From NCBI RefSeq assembly GCF_000275865.1, contig NZ_CM001555.1, forward strand, positions 2,258,967-2,322,966: a stretch of 64,000 nucleotides of DNA, read 5' to 3'. The position numbers and the translations under genes were made by a program. The notes under the pieces were generated by a model. The model was not told where the DNA came from. It saw nothing but the letters and a program-made list of their open reading frames with translations, and searched no databases. Positions 17,379 to 26,392 of the stretch are shown here, in pieces. How positions within the stretch are numbered: the first letter of the stretch is position 1; the number at the start of each line of letters is the position of its first letter. This DNA is from Methanofollis liminatans DSM 4140 (GTDB lineage: Archaea > Halobacteriota > Methanomicrobia > Methanomicrobiales > Methanofollaceae).

Positions 17379-18218
17379 TTATGGGTTTTGAAATCCGCGC
17401 AGAGACCGGTGCCAGACGTGCATGCTTTCGCACGCCCCGCAGATCTGGGTGTTGTTGATCAGGGTGCCGCCGTAGCGGTAGCCCGCCCCGGCGAAGAGGC
17501 GGTTGACCGGGTACCACCCGGCCCGGCAGATCGTATAGGCGGTCTGCATCCCCTGTTCGGCCATCCTCTCCTCCATCGCCAAAAGCAGAGCCGCCGAGAG
17601 GCCGCGACCCCGGAACTCCGGCCTGACGGCGAGATCGGTCATCTCGACGTTCTCGCCGTCCGGGTCCATCTCGGCGGAAGAGGCCGCCGCGATCGTTTCT
17701 CCCTGCCTGACGACGAAGAACCGGACGTCCGCGGCCATCGAACCTTCGATGTGGTCGGGGTCGTCGATCGGGAAGGGGTAGGTGGCGAAGGTTTCGGCGT
17801 ACAGGTCCGCGATCCCGGGGGCGTCCTCGGGTCCGGCCTCTTCGATCGAGAAACCCGCCGGGGGACCGGTGCGCCGGTCTGACGGTCCGTCCAGGAGCAA
17901 TCGGCGGTCGAGGACGGCGGCGGGATCGACGGAACGCCCCGCATCGAGGAACCGGGCGACGAAGTAACCGTCCTCCCGTCCGCTGTACAGCCCGGGCACC
18001 GCCGCCTCGACATGGTAGCCTGCCCGGAAAAAGCCGTCGAGCGCCGGCGCCGGGACGCGGGCGATCACCTTCGTATAACCCTGCTCCTCTGCCAGCGCCG
18101 CCAGGCGGTCGGGCATCTCCGGCATGTCGGTCCCGGCGAGGTGCATCAGGTAGACGCGATCGTTCTCCGGGCCGTGCTGGACCGTCGAACTCCCGATGAC
18201 CGTGACCTGATCAGGCAT
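17379..18218 (-). CDS. ablB: Beta-lysine N6-acetyltransferase
   Basis: The 279-aa protein is a GNAT acetyltransferase. The C-terminal half has the acetyl-CoA site ([15 protein letters not shown], about residues 200-214) and an AblB-like ending [28 protein letters not shown]. It converts beta-lysine to N-epsilon-acetyl-beta-lysine, a compatible solute made by salt-stressed methanogens. It overlaps ablA by 8 nt directly downstream, which confirms the assignment. Confidence 0.92.
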   Translation of the reverse strand: MPDQVTVIGSSTVQHGPENDRVYLMHLAGTDMPEMPDRLAALAEEQGYTKVIARVPAPALDGFFRAGYHVEAAVPGLYSGREDGYFVARFLDAGRSVDPAAVLDRRLLLDGPSDRRTGPPAGFSIEEAGPEDAPGIADLYAETFATYPFPIDDPDHIEGSMAADVRFFVVRQGETIAAASSAEMDPDGENVEMTDLAVRPEFRGRGLSAALLLAMEERMAEQGMQTAYTICRAGWYPVNRLFAGAGYRYGGTLINNTQICGACESMHVWHRSLRGFQNP

Positions 18219-19524
18219 CGCCCCGCCGCTCCATCCTGTCGGTGTTCTCAGGGACCAGGGTGGTGGTCGGGTCGAGGTCTGAGAGGAGGCTTGCGATCCC
18301 GGTGGTGCCCTGCTCCTCTGCGCCCTCTTCCATCAGTTTGAGACTGCACTCGGCGCACCTGCCGTCGCAGTACGCCGGGCGGTAGTCTGCCGGTTCTGGA
18401 TAGGAGGTGATGACGCCCTCGTAGTTCCTGAGCACCACCCGCGAGTCCGACCACGAGATCAGGTAGGTGGGCATCACCGGGATCTTGCCGCCGCCGCCGG
18501 GTGCGTCGATGACATAGGTCGGGACGGCGAACCCGCTGGTGTGGCCGACGAGGTTCTCGATGATCTCGATGCCCTTTGCGACCGAGGTCCTGAAGTGGGA
18601 GAGGCCCTCGCTGAGGTCGCACTGGTAGAGGTAGTACGGGCGGACGCGGTTTTTGACGAGTTTCTGCACAAGGGTCCGCTGGAGCCGCGGGCAGTCGTTG
18701 ACGTTTGCCAGGAGGACGGTCTGGTTGCCGAGCGGGATGCCGGCATCGGCGAGTTTCGCGAGCGCCTGTTCGGCGGTGGCGGTGATCTCTTTGGGGTGGT
18801 TGAAATGGGTGTTGATCCAGAGCGGGTGATGGCGGGCGAGCATTTCGACGAGGTCGTCGGTGACCCGCTGCGGGAGGACGACCGGGATGCGGGTGCCGAT
18901 CCGCACCACCTCGACGTGCTCGATGGCGTCGAGTTCGGTGAGGATCCGGTCGAGGAGGGCGTCGGGGAGCATGAGGGGATCGCCGCCTGAGAGGAGGACG
19001 TCCCTGATCTCGGGGTGCGACCTGATGTAGGCGAGACCGGCGTCGATCTCTTCGTGCGAGGGGATGGAGTCTACGTCCCCCACCCGGCGTTTTCTGGTGC
19101 AGTGCCGGCAGTACATGGCGCAGAGGTTGGAGACCAGGAAGAGCACCCGGTCGGGGTAGCGGTGGGTGATGCAGGGCGCCGGGTGGTCGGCGTCCTCGGC
19201 CAGCGGGTCGGCGAGGTCGCACGCCCCGATCTCGAGTTCCTGTGTCGAGGGGAAGCACTGCATGAAGACGGGGTCGTTCGTGTAGTCCTCCCGGTCGATG
19301 AGGGAGAGGTAGTACGGGGTCACGCAGAGCGGGAACGTTGCCACCGTCTCTTCGAGGGCGTCCCGCTCTTCAGGCGGGAGGGCGATCCCGAGGGCCTGTT
19401 CAAAGGTCGCGATATCGCGGACGGCGTGGGCAACCTGCCACTGCCAGTCGTTCCACCGTGCCACGGCGGTGTCGGCGTCGATGCGCTCCGCGATCTTCTG
19501 CTCGGTCGTCGTGTCGGTCAGCAT
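18211..19524 (-). CDS. ablA: Lysine 2,3-aminomutase
   Basis: The 437-aa radical SAM, PLP-dependent enzyme converts L-lysine to L-beta-lysine. The [4Fe-4S]/SAM motif is [15 protein letters not shown] (CxxxCxxC). The substrate carboxylate and PLP region includes [10 protein letters not shown], and the PLP lysine lies in [13 protein letters not shown]-terminal zinc-type cluster CDGRCAEC is present. An SD (TTAGGAGA) precedes the ATG. With ablB it forms the osmolyte operon; a palindrome over the promoter suggests regulation. Confidence 0.95.
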   Translation of the reverse strand: MLTDTTTEQKIAERIDADTAVARWNDWQWQVAHAVRDIATFEQALGIALPPEERDALEETVATFPLCVTPYYLSLIDREDYTNDPVFMQCFPSTQELEIGACDLADPLAEDADHPAPCITHRYPDRVLFLVSNLCAMYCRHCTRKRRVGDVDSIPSHEEIDAGLAYIRSHPEIRDVLLSGGDPLMLPDALLDRILTELDAIEHVEVVRIGTRIPVVLPQRVTDDLVEMLARHHPLWINTHFNHPKEITATAEQALAKLADAGIPLGNQTVLLANVNDCPRLQRTLVQKLVKNRVRPYYLYQCDLSEGLSHFRTSVAKGIEIIENLVGHTSGFAVPTYVIDAPGGGGKIPVMPTYLISWSDSRVVLRNYEGVITSYPEPADYRPAYCDGRCAECSLKLMEEGAEEQGTTGIASLLSDLDPTTTLVPENTDRMERRGDA

Positions 19525-19562
19525 AAAAAATCTCCTAAAGATCTCTATTTCCGACCTGTGAT

Positions 19563-19578
19563 ATATCGAACCCGATAT
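19563..19578 (-). promoter_or_regulatory. Palindrome over the ablA promoter
   Basis: ATATCG-AACC-CGATAT, perfect six-base arms, sits 39-54 nt ahead of the ablA start, next to a TATA-like TTATAAAAAAATATC (19574-19589). It overlaps where TBP/TFB or RNA polymerase would bind, so a salt-responsive repressor or activator site is plausible. Confidence 0.45.
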
Positions 19579-19588
19579 TTTTTTATAA

Positions 19589-20051
19589 GATGAATTTTGG
19601 AAAACCGGAACCGATTATTTGAGATCTGCCTCCGGGGGCGTTCGGGGAGCGGCGTGGATCCCGGTCACCGGCACCCTGGATGGCAGCCACGCCATCGGGG
19701 CCGTGAAGGGGGGGGGCCGTCCTGTTTTCCCGACGGTGCAGGTCTCCAGCGGCCAGACGACCACCCTCTTCGCAACCCTGAACGACGACGACGAGGAGCA
19801 CGGCTAAGCGCGACGGCTTCGGCAGACGGCACACCACCGAACCGGACCTCATCGACACGGACGACGACGGCCTCTCCGACGGCTACGAGGCCGGCGAGAC
19901 GGTCACTGAGAACGGCAAAACCTTCCGCAAACAGCGGAGCGATCCGACGAAGGCGGACACCGACGGCGACGGGCTGGACGACTACCTGGAGGATGCGATC
20001 GAGAGCGATCCGTTCTGCGCGGACACGGACGGCGACGGCCTCTCCGATTCA
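19589..20051 (+). pseudogene. Broken 5' part of a secreted polymorphic-toxin gene (PEGA-like and calcium-repeat segments)
   Basis: Frame 2 is open from 19589 to a TAA at 19805 and reads a PEGA-like C-terminus (TVQVSSGQTTTLFATL). It has no ATG and no signal peptide. Frame 0 is open from 19782 and reads three Asp-rich calcium-type repeats (DTDDDGLSDGYE, DTDGDGLDDYLE, DTDGDGLSDSLE), continuing without stop into the toxin domain. No ATG or GTG exists in frame 0 before 20052. The simplest reading is one ancestral secreted protein, truncated at its 5' end and shifted one frame near 19790-19805. A sequencing error at that site cannot be excluded. Confidence 0.65.
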
Positions 20052-20960
20052 TTGGAGTGGAACACCGTCGGCACCGACCTCTGGTCGGCCGACACGGACG
20101 ACGACGGCCATTCCGATTACGAAGAGTACAACGATCCCGACTACGACCCCCTCGTCTACGAGGAGCGCTACGGCCCCATGGAGATGGGCCGCGAGTTCCT
20201 CCTCGGCGCTGTCCTCGGGGAGTGGGGCGCCGACGACCACGACAACATCTACTACCTGGGCGGCTGGGTCGCAAGTGGCATCATTGCGATCGGCGACGTG
20301 CGGGACATCGCAACGACGATCTCGCGGGGCGACCTCGTCGGCACGGGCTTGAACATCGCCGCGCTGATCCCCGGTTACGGCGACGGGGCGAAGGTCGCGG
20401 TCGTCGTCGGGAAATTCGTGGTGAAGCACCCGGAGTTGTTGAAGCCAGCAATGGTGCTGCTGGTGGGGATCACGCCGTATGTGGATGAAGCCGCTGAGTG
20501 GGCAAACAATTTCCGAAAGATACACGGCGATGAGGCGCTTGATAAGTTCCTGAAAAACGGTATCACCGCAGAGGATCTGAGATTAATATCAAACAGCAAC
20601 GGAAACCTGCTGAAGACGCTGGCGGTTGTCAAGCGGAGCGATGGAAAGGCCGTCTGGATGGAGGAAGGATTGACGAAAGCTGAAGCGAAGGCCCTAAACA
20701 GAGCGACAACTGGTTGGAAGCACATTGAAGAGAAGCATATCCTTGATCCGGAAGGAAATCAGTTTGCTAATGTTTTTGGTGAGGTCTATCGAGATGAAAG
20801 TAAAATAAAAGACCTCATCATGGAAGGGGCTAAGGAAAGTCAAAAAATTAACGACAATGGAGTTTATCATTACGTAGAACCAAATACCGGAGAAATATTG
20901 TTGCTGGTTATCGGGAATAACGGCTATATTGTAACTGCATATCCCTTTAGGGTGAAATGA
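20052..20960 (+). CDS. Polymorphic-toxin C-terminal part: pre-toxin region and nuclease-like toxin domain
   Basis: The intact frame is read from a TTG at 20052 (302 aa); an internal ATG lies at 20178. A last calcium-type repeat (DTDDDGHSDYEEY) comes first. A hydrophobic pre-toxin region follows, with GDVRDIATTISRGD and NIAALIPGYGDGAK (about residues 80-114), typical of polymorphic toxins. The last 80 residues have WKHIEEKH (222-229) and end in GYIVTAYPFRVK, resembling BECR-fold RNase toxins of contact-dependent systems; this domain call is inference. Base composition turns AT-rich from about 20500. The next gene starts one base after the stop and is the likely immunity gene. Confidence 0.65.
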   Translation: MEWNTVGTDLWSADTDDDGHSDYEEYNDPDYDPLVYEERYGPMEMGREFLLGAVLGEWGADDHDNIYYLGGWVASGIIAIGDVRDIATTISRGDLVGTGLNIAALIPGYGDGAKVAVVVGKFVVKHPELLKPAMVLLVGITPYVDEAAEWANNFRKIHGDEALDKFLKNGITAEDLRLISNSNGNLLKTLAVVKRSDGKAVWMEEGLTKAEAKALNRATTGWKHIEEKHILDPEGNQFANVFGEVYRDESKIKDLIMEGAKESQKINDNGVYHYVEPNTGEILLLVIGNNGYIVTAYPFRVK

Positions 20961-20961
20961 T

Positions 20962-21459
20962 ATGAAGAATAGTTTGAAAGAAAAAATCAAATTTTTTACC
21001 CGAATCCTGGGTACAGAACCTGACACAGAATATATGAACAGAGTTTATACGCAGTTTACTCTCATCGAATTCAAAAATGGACAAAAGACGTACGTATTCG
21101 ATGGTGCCTTTGAAGGCCATATGCTTTGCACCGCAGATATGATCGGAAAAACCAAAGAAATTGTGCTGGTGATGTTAGTATTGTCTCTTGAAAGGGTTGC
21201 AAGCGAGGGTAAGAGCATAGTCCCTTCATCAAAACATGGAGACAATTACTTCGGGCCGATCTTGAGTGTTAATGGATGTATAGAGGAGATCATCATCCAG
21301 GATGATCCCAAAAATGCCAAAAGGTGGCAGGATGCCATCGTCGATTTCGGGGTCGGGAAGATACTGATTGAGATCGACAAAAAGTACTTCCATCTCCAGT
21401 TAAAAGAGGGGGATTACATTCACATTATCGGTCGTGTCGATCTGCGGGGTATTGAATAA
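20962..21459 (+). CDS. Putative immunity protein for the adjacent toxin
   Basis: The 165-aa cytoplasmic protein has no signal peptide or helix typical of membranes and no family I recognise. It begins MKNSLKEKIKFF and ends in a beta-rich segment (YFHLQLKEGDYIHIIGRV). GGGTGAAATGAT just ahead is both the toxin's last codons and the SD, so the two are co-translated. The gene is AT-rich compared with everything around, a sign of recent transfer together with the toxin domain. Its role rests only on position, size and composition. Confidence 0.6.
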   Translation: MKNSLKEKIKFFTRILGTEPDTEYMNRVYTQFTLIEFKNGQKTYVFDGAFEGHMLCTADMIGKTKEIVLVMLVLSLERVASEGKSIVPSSKHGDNYFGPILSVNGCIEEIIIQDDPKNAKRWQDAIVDFGVGKILIEIDKKYFHLQLKEGDYIHIIGRVDLRGIE

Positions 21460-21656
21460 ATATTATTTCGACTACGTGGAATATCCCGACCCCATCGCGT
21501 AACGAAGATCGTCGCGCCCCGATGAAACACCTGATCGCTAAAAACCCCTATTCCGTGGGGATCGCCGGCAATGCATCGCACAGGCCGCAGAGAGGAGACC
21601 CTCTCACCCAATCTCCCGCGAGGATTTATCGGCCGCCCGTCCAAACCTGTAGGAGG

Positions 21657-22772
21657 ATGTACTACCACCTCATCCTCACCGACGCCTGCAACCTCTGCTG
21701 CTCGTACTGCCGGGCAAAGGACTTCGAGGAGAGCGATCCCCCGGAGCGGGAGGCAGAGGTGGACGAGAATATCCCGTCGGATCTCGCCTTCGACCTCGCC
21801 GGCCTCTACCGTTTCCTGGGAGAGGATCCCACCCCGGTCCTCACCTTCTACGGCGGCGAGCCCCTGCTGAGATCCGACCTGATCGAGGAGATCATGGAGC
21901 ACGCCCCGCCCTGCCGGTTCATGATCCAGACCAACGGCCTCCTCCTCCACAGGCTTGAGCGCGAAATCGTCAACCGTTTCTCGACGGTGCTCGTCTCGAT
22001 CGACGGACCCGCGGCTCTCACCGACGCCCACCGCGGCGCCGGTGTCTATGCGGCGGTGATGAAGAACGTCCGGGCGCTCCGTGCCGGCGGCTATGCCGGC
22101 GAACTCATCGCCCGGATGACCGCCGACGAGGAGACCGATATCGAGGCGGCGGTCCTCCACCTCGATGGGATCGAGGAGAACCCCTTCTCGGCGATCCACT
22201 GGCAGATCGACGCCAACTTCTGGGGCGACTGGCGGCGCCGGGACTTCGCCCGGTGGGCGGAGGAGGCGTACAACCCCGGCATCAGCCGCCTGGTCAGGCG
22301 CTGGGTCGGCGAGATGGAGGGGGGGAGGGTGCCGCGGTGGTACCCCTTCCTCGGGTGCATGGCCGACCTCCTTTCAGGGCAGGAGAGCCGCCTGCGCTGC
22401 GGCTGCGGCTATATGAACTACACGGTGATGACCGACGGCACGATCGTCCCCTGCCCGTGCATGGCCGGGATGAAGGAGTGGTACCTCGGGCATGTCTCGA
22501 CGACCGTCCCGGCCGATCTCCCGGTCGCCCCGGTGGGAGAGCCCTGCACCACCTGCGATATCGCCGGGTTCTGCGGGGGGCGGTGCCTGTACTCCAACAT
22601 CCTGCGCCCCTGGCCTGCCGAAGGGCGAAGCGTCGTCTGCGGGACGGTCAGGAACCTCCGCGACGCCCTTGTCGGGGCAGTCCCTGCCGTGCGCCGCCTC
22701 ATCGACGATGGCGTCATCTCGACCGAGGACTTCGCCTTCGAGCGCTACAACGGCTGCGAGATCATCCCGTGA
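21657..22772 (+). CDS. Radical SAM protein, AF1577-like putative peptide-modifying family
   Basis: The 371-aa protein opens with LILTDACNLCCSYC, carrying the CxxxCxxC radical SAM cluster. FYGGEPLLR and TNGLLLHRLE follow. The C-terminal SPASM-like part has clustered cysteines (RCGCGY, VPCPCMAG, CTTCDIAGFCGGRC), likely holding extra Fe-S clusters. It resembles the AF1577 family of methanogen enzymes proposed to modify peptides. The start at 21657 is chosen because family similarity begins there; AGGATTTATC (21621-21630) is a likely TATA box. No precursor-peptide gene is obvious nearby. Confidence 0.8.
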   Translation: MYYHLILTDACNLCCSYCRAKDFEESDPPEREAEVDENIPSDLAFDLAGLYRFLGEDPTPVLTFYGGEPLLRSDLIEEIMEHAPPCRFMIQTNGLLLHRLEREIVNRFSTVLVSIDGPAALTDAHRGAGVYAAVMKNVRALRAGGYAGELIARMTADEETDIEAAVLHLDGIEENPFSAIHWQIDANFWGDWRRRDFARWAEEAYNPGISRLVRRWVGEMEGGRVPRWYPFLGCMADLLSGQESRLRCGCGYMNYTVMTDGTIVPCPCMAGMKEWYLGHVSTTVPADLPVAPVGEPCTTCDIAGFCGGRCLYSNILRPWPAEGRSVVCGTVRNLRDALVGAVPAVRRLIDDGVISTEDFAFERYNGCEIIP

Positions 22773-22824
22773 ACCGGGCAATACCATCATAACGGCCCGG
22801 CCGAAAGATAGAGAGAGAGAACGC

Positions 22825-24054
22825 ATGGACAACGATGAGATTCGCCGGTACCTGATAGACTACACCCTCTCAGCCTCGCAGGCGACGCAGGTCGAGGAGA
22901 TCGCCATCGGCGAAGGGCGCTATCCCCGCTACGTCAACGAGTACTGGACGGCCGCACAGCGACAGACCTCATCGATCCACGAGATATCGTACCGCGCCTG
23001 CTTCAAACCCCAGCTCCCGGCCTTTTTTATAAAATGGCTCTCGGGCGAGGGGGACACCGTCTACGACCCCTTCGGCGGCCGGGGGACGACGGCGATCGAG
23101 GCGGCGCTGCTGAAGCGGCGGGTCATCTCAAACGACGCCAACCCCCTGAGCAGGATCCTCACCGAACCGCGGCTGCATATCCCGGCAATGGACGAGATCG
23201 CCCGGAGGCTGGAGGAGATCGAGACCGGCGGGGATGAGTGCGCCGATATCGACCTCTCGATGTTCTACCACCCGAAGACCGAGGCGGAGATCGTCTCCCT
23301 GAGAGACTACCTCGCCGACCGGCGTCTCGACGGCACCGAGGACGCCGTCGACCGGTGGATCAGGATGGTCGCCACAAACCGGCTGACCGGACACTCCAGG
23401 GGTTTTTTCTCGGTATATACGCTGCCCCCGAACCAGGCGGTATCGCAGGAGAGCCAGAGAAAGATCAACGAGAAGCGGACCCAGGCGCCCGAGTACAGGA
23501 ATACGAAAGAGCTCATCCTGAAAAAGTCCAGGAGCCTGGTGCGAAACCTCACCCCCGAGCAGATCGACGCCCTGAACGCCGCAGGGAGAACGGCCCGGTT
23601 CTTGCATGGGGACGCGAGATCGACCCGGGAGATCAGGGCCGGTTCGGTCAGGGTGACGGTCACCTCGCCCCCGTTCTTGAACATCGTCCAGTATTCAAAG
23701 GACAACTGGCTGCGGTGCTGGTTCAACGCCCTGGACACGGAGCGGATCGCAGGACAGATCACGATGGCGAGGACCGTCGAGGCGTGGTCCGCTGTCATGA
23801 GCGACGTCTTCAGGGAACTCTACAGGATCACGACCGGCGGCGGGTATGTCGCCTTCGAGGTCGGCGAGGTAGACCGGGGGCGGGTCTGCCTGGACGAGCA
23901 CGTGATCCCGCTCGGCCTCGGTGCAGGCTTCGAGTGCCCGGGCGTCCTGGCCAACGTCCAGGAGTTCACGAAGACCTCCAATATCTGGGGCGTGAACAAC
24001 AACAACGCCGGGACGAACACGAACAGGATCGTCCTGTTCAGAAAGGCGGCGTGA
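22825..24054 (+). CDS. DNA methyltransferase (N6-adenine or N4-cytosine type)
   Basis: The 409-aa protein has an SAM-binding motif DPFGGRGTTAIEAALL (about residues 81-96) and, far downstream, the catalytic motif TSPPFLNIVQY (about 280). Motif I therefore precedes motif IV. The central 180 residues are probably target recognition. TSPPF can occur in both N4-cytosine and N6-adenine enzymes. No restriction endonuclease is adjacent, so it may be an orphan or regulatory methylase. The start ATG follows GAGAGAGAGA. Confidence 0.82.
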   Translation: MDNDEIRRYLIDYTLSASQATQVEEIAIGEGRYPRYVNEYWTAAQRQTSSIHEISYRACFKPQLPAFFIKWLSGEGDTVYDPFGGRGTTAIEAALLKRRVISNDANPLSRILTEPRLHIPAMDEIARRLEEIETGGDECADIDLSMFYHPKTEAEIVSLRDYLADRRLDGTEDAVDRWIRMVATNRLTGHSRGFFSVYTLPPNQAVSQESQRKINEKRTQAPEYRNTKELILKKSRSLVRNLTPEQIDALNAAGRTARFLHGDARSTREIRAGSVRVTVTSPPFLNIVQYSKDNWLRCWFNALDTERIAGQITMARTVEAWSAVMSDVFRELYRITTGGGYVAFEVGEVDRGRVCLDEHVIPLGLGAGFECPGVLANVQEFTKTSNIWGVNNNNAGTNTNRIVLFRKAA

Positions 24055-24070
24055 CCCCGGCGGGGTCAGG

Positions 24071-24077
24071 AAAAAAA
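24071..24077 (-). terminator. Oligo-T terminator after the zinc-ribbon gene
   Basis: Seven A on the plus strand (T on the minus strand) lie about 19 nt past the stop of the zinc-ribbon gene, between convergent genes. Confidence 0.4.
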
Positions 24078-24095
24078 TGGATCCGGACCCTCCCC

Positions 24096-24515
24096 TCAGG
24101 GGAAGGAGAGGGACATCTCGCGTTTTGCCTGGATATTGAGCCTGGTCGAGTAGGTCCCGGCCGAATGACCGGCACCAGATACGTCGCCGTGCGCGAGGTC
24201 GCGCAGGAGGATGTCCCTGATCACCATGCTCGCATGCACCTGGATATAGCTGCGCTGGTCGTGCGTCCACCACCGGTGCACCGGGGCGGTGAACCCGCAG
24301 TACGGGCAGGAGTAGTCGGCGCCCGAGTCCTCCTCAAAGGCATAGAGGCGGTTCGAGTTCAGTACGTTGAACGAGTTCAGGCGGGCCTTTGAGATGCGCT
24401 CAACCTCCTGTTCGTTCAGCTGCATCTTGAAGGTCCGTGCACAGGACGGGCAGGTCCTGGCAATAAACCCGTCGTCATCAAAAGGAAACGGAATACGAAT
24501 GGTAATGTCGCTCAT
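24096..24515 (-). CDS. Zinc-ribbon protein of unknown function
   Basis: The 139-aa protein has two CxxC knuckles, CPSC (about residues 23-26) and CPYC (about 71-74), expected to bind one zinc ion. Between them is a charged helix; after them comes WWTHDQRSYIQVHA. The ATG at 24515 is preferred; GGGGTGAGC lies ahead, and a TATA box (minus-strand GAGTATATATTGG, about 24598-24610) would give a leader of roughly 60 nt. No enzyme motif is visible. A nucleic-acid or protein-binding role is possible. Confidence 0.65.
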   Translation of the reverse strand: MSDITIRIPFPFDDDGFIARTCPSCARTFKMQLNEQEVERISKARLNSFNVLNSNRLYAFEEDSGADYSCPYCGFTAPVHRWWTHDQRSYIQVHASMVIRDILLRDLAHGDVSGAGHSAGTYSTRLNIQAKREMSLSFP

Positions 24516-24619
24516 GGCATGCTCACCCCGGGGATCTCTTCCCGGCAGCGTGGGGGCGGGGATCTCTCGAGTTCCCCATTCACAATGAATCCAGAGCCAA
24601 TATATACTCTTCGAAATGA

Positions 24620-24641
24620 TGCCATGCTCTGGTGCATGGCA
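24620..24641. repeat. Short hairpin between the zinc-ribbon and HEAT-repeat genes
   Basis: TGCCATG and CATGGCA, seven-base arms around an 8-nt loop, lie between the divergent promoters. It could be an operator. Confidence 0.3.
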
Positions 24642-24729
24642 GATATGCATTCCAACATCTCCTCGCAAATCATAATATTTTCTCAGGATAAGGGAGGGAT
24701 GCCGCACGGGTGCGGCGGAGGGGGGACAA

Positions 24730-25212
24730 ATGGGAAAGATCGAAGAGATGGAGTCCGCAGGCGATCTCGACGGGATCGCCGATAAAGTGCGAAGCGGGGC
24801 GACGAGCGAGCGGGTCGCCGCCGCATGGAAACTGGGGGCCCACGGCGACGAAGGCGTCAGGCGCCTGATGCCGCTCCTCCTCGATGGAAGCCTCGAGGAG
24901 CGGTGGCGGGCGGCCATGGGGCTGACCAGGGCCGGCGAGAAGGCGGTCGATCCCCTGATCGGCGCCCTCGCCAGCGAACGCCCCGAGACAAGGAGCGCCG
25001 CGGCCTGGGCCCTGCAGGAGATTGGGGACCGAAAGGCCGTAAAACCGCTGATCAAGGCGCTCGAAGATTCGGAGGATTCGTGCCGCTGGATGGCGGCGGC
25101 CTGCCTGATCAGGTTCGCCGACGAAGAAGGGCTCAAGGCGCTTGAGGATGCCCTTGGAAAAGAGAGCGAGGAGGGCAGGGGGTATATCGGCCTGCTCGCG
25201 GAGGGGTCCTGA
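24730..25212 (+). CDS. HEAT-repeat (PBS lyase-like) protein
   Basis: The 160-aa protein is almost entirely helical HEAT-type repeats of about 30 residues. Three or four are readable, each with AxxALxxIGD/xAVxPLI-like units (for example AAWALQEIGDRKAVKPLIKAL). Such proteins are scaffolds for protein contact. GGAGGGGGGACAA precedes the ATG. The gene is convergent with the ABC exporter genes and has no clear partner. Confidence 0.85.
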   Translation: MGKIEEMESAGDLDGIADKVRSGATSERVAAAWKLGAHGDEGVRRLMPLLLDGSLEERWRAAMGLTRAGEKAVDPLIGALASERPETRSAAAWALQEIGDRKAVKPLIKALEDSEDSCRWMAAACLIRFADEEGLKALEDALGKESEEGRGYIGLLAEGS

Positions 25213-25230
25213 GGGGCCGCCCCGCACCTG

Positions 25231-25236
25231 TTTTTT
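25231..25236 (+). terminator. Oligo-T terminator after the HEAT-repeat gene
   Basis: Six T lie about 19 nt beyond the HEAT gene stop and end at the start of the convergent permease gene's stop region. Confidence 0.4.
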
Positions 25237-26392
25237 ATTCCGCCCCGAGCGCCTCGATCGGGTTGAGGCGTGCCGCCCGCAGCGCCGGGTACACCCCAGA
25301 GAGCAGGCAGACACCGATCCCGATCCCCATGCCGACCGGGATGTACACCAGTGTCTGCGGGGCGAAGAAGAAGGTCGTGTCCCCGAACATGAAGGAGATC
25401 AGCAGGTATCCGCCGAGCAGGCTCACCAGGGCACCGACGAACGAGCCCGCAACTCCCAGGATCACCGCCTCGTACAGGAATATCAGACTGATCTCGTGCT
25501 TCTGCACCCCGATGCTCCGCAGGATCCCGATCTCCTTGATCCGCTCGGAGACCGACATCAGCATCACGTTGAAGATGCTCACCGCCGCCACGATGAGGGA
25601 GATCCCGCCGATCGCCATCACGAAGAGGGAGATGCTCCCGAGGGCCTGGTTGACCATGTCCAGGAAGGCGCGGGAGTCCCAGACCGTCACCGTATCCTCG
25701 CGCCGGTTCATCTTGGACTCGATGCTCTCCTTCACCCGGTCGATTGCCGAGAGGTCCTTGACGACGATCTGGACCATGCTGTAGCCTTTGTCCCCGTAGA
25801 TCGAGGTGAAGGTGTTTTCCGCCACGACGATGGCGTTGTCGGTCATCATCGCCCCGGAAAACCCGGACTCTTTCAGGATGCCGACGACCCGCAGACTCCG
25901 TCCGCCCTCAGAACCAAGAACGATCCGGCTCCCGACGCGCATGTCGTACTCCCTCGCCAGGGCCGGGCCGACGAGAGCGCCTTCGCCGCCGCGGACAGAC
26001 ACCCCCCGATCGACCTCGGCGATCTCCCCGATGTCGCCGGGGTCGAGGCCGTATACGCTTGCATACCCGTCCTCCGAGCCGACGGCGATCCGGTCGGAGC
26101 CCGACATGATCGGGATCACCGGGTTTGTCCCGGCCGAGAGTTTGATGTCCCGGAGCTGCCGCTCGGTGATCCCCTCGTCGCTCCCCGTGGTCATATACGG
26201 GTAGACGACAAGGGTGTTCGCGCCCTCCGAGAGCTGGGACGAGACAGAGAGCTGGAGGGTCGAGCCCATCATCCCCATCGCCGTGATCGCCAGCACGCCG
26301 ATGACGATCCCGACGGCCGCCAGGAGAGAGCGGAGAAAGTGGAGCCTGACGTTCCGCGTCGCAAGGTCGAAGAGGATCCTGGAGAAGATCAT
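25235..26392 (-). CDS. MacB/FtsX-type ABC transporter permease
   Basis: The 385-aa protein has one N-terminal transmembrane helix (about residues 22-45), a long extracellular MacB-core domain (about 50-260) and three C-terminal helices. The helices contain the FtsX-like block SERIKEIGILRSIGVQKHEI. This architecture drives export or outer-surface mechanotransmission rather than uptake. Its start overlaps the ATPase gene stop by 4 nt, so they form one transporter. Confidence 0.9.
   Translation of the reverse strand: MIFSRILFDLATRNVRLHFLRSLLAAVGIVIGVLAITAMGMMGSTLQLSVSSQLSEGANTLVVYPYMTTGSDEGITERQLRDIKLSAGTNPVIPIMSGSDRIAVGSEDGYASVYGLDPGDIGEIAEVDRGVSVRGGEGALVGPALAREYDMRVGSRIVLGSEGGRSLRVVGILKESGFSGAMMTDNAIVVAENTFTSIYGDKGYSMVQIVVKDLSAIDRVKESIESKMNRREDTVTVWDSRAFLDMVNQALGSISLFVMAIGGISLIVAAVSIFNVMLMSVSERIKEIGILRSIGVQKHEISLIFLYEAVILGVAGSFVGALVSLLGGYLLISFMFGDTTFFFAPQTLVYIPVGMGIGIGVCLLSGVYPALRAARLNPIEALGAE

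Noticed and set aside
19597-20352. A 251-codon plus-strand frame beginning [14 protein letters not shown] over the broken toxin 5' region
   Set aside because: Low-complexity Arg/Thr/Ser-rich shadow; the calcium-repeat frame 0 and PEGA-like frame 2 are the meaningful readings.
22825-24054. DNA methyltransferase considered as half of a restriction-modification system
   Set aside because: The neighbours are a radical SAM protein and a zinc-ribbon protein with no nuclease motif, so it is reported as an orphan methylase.
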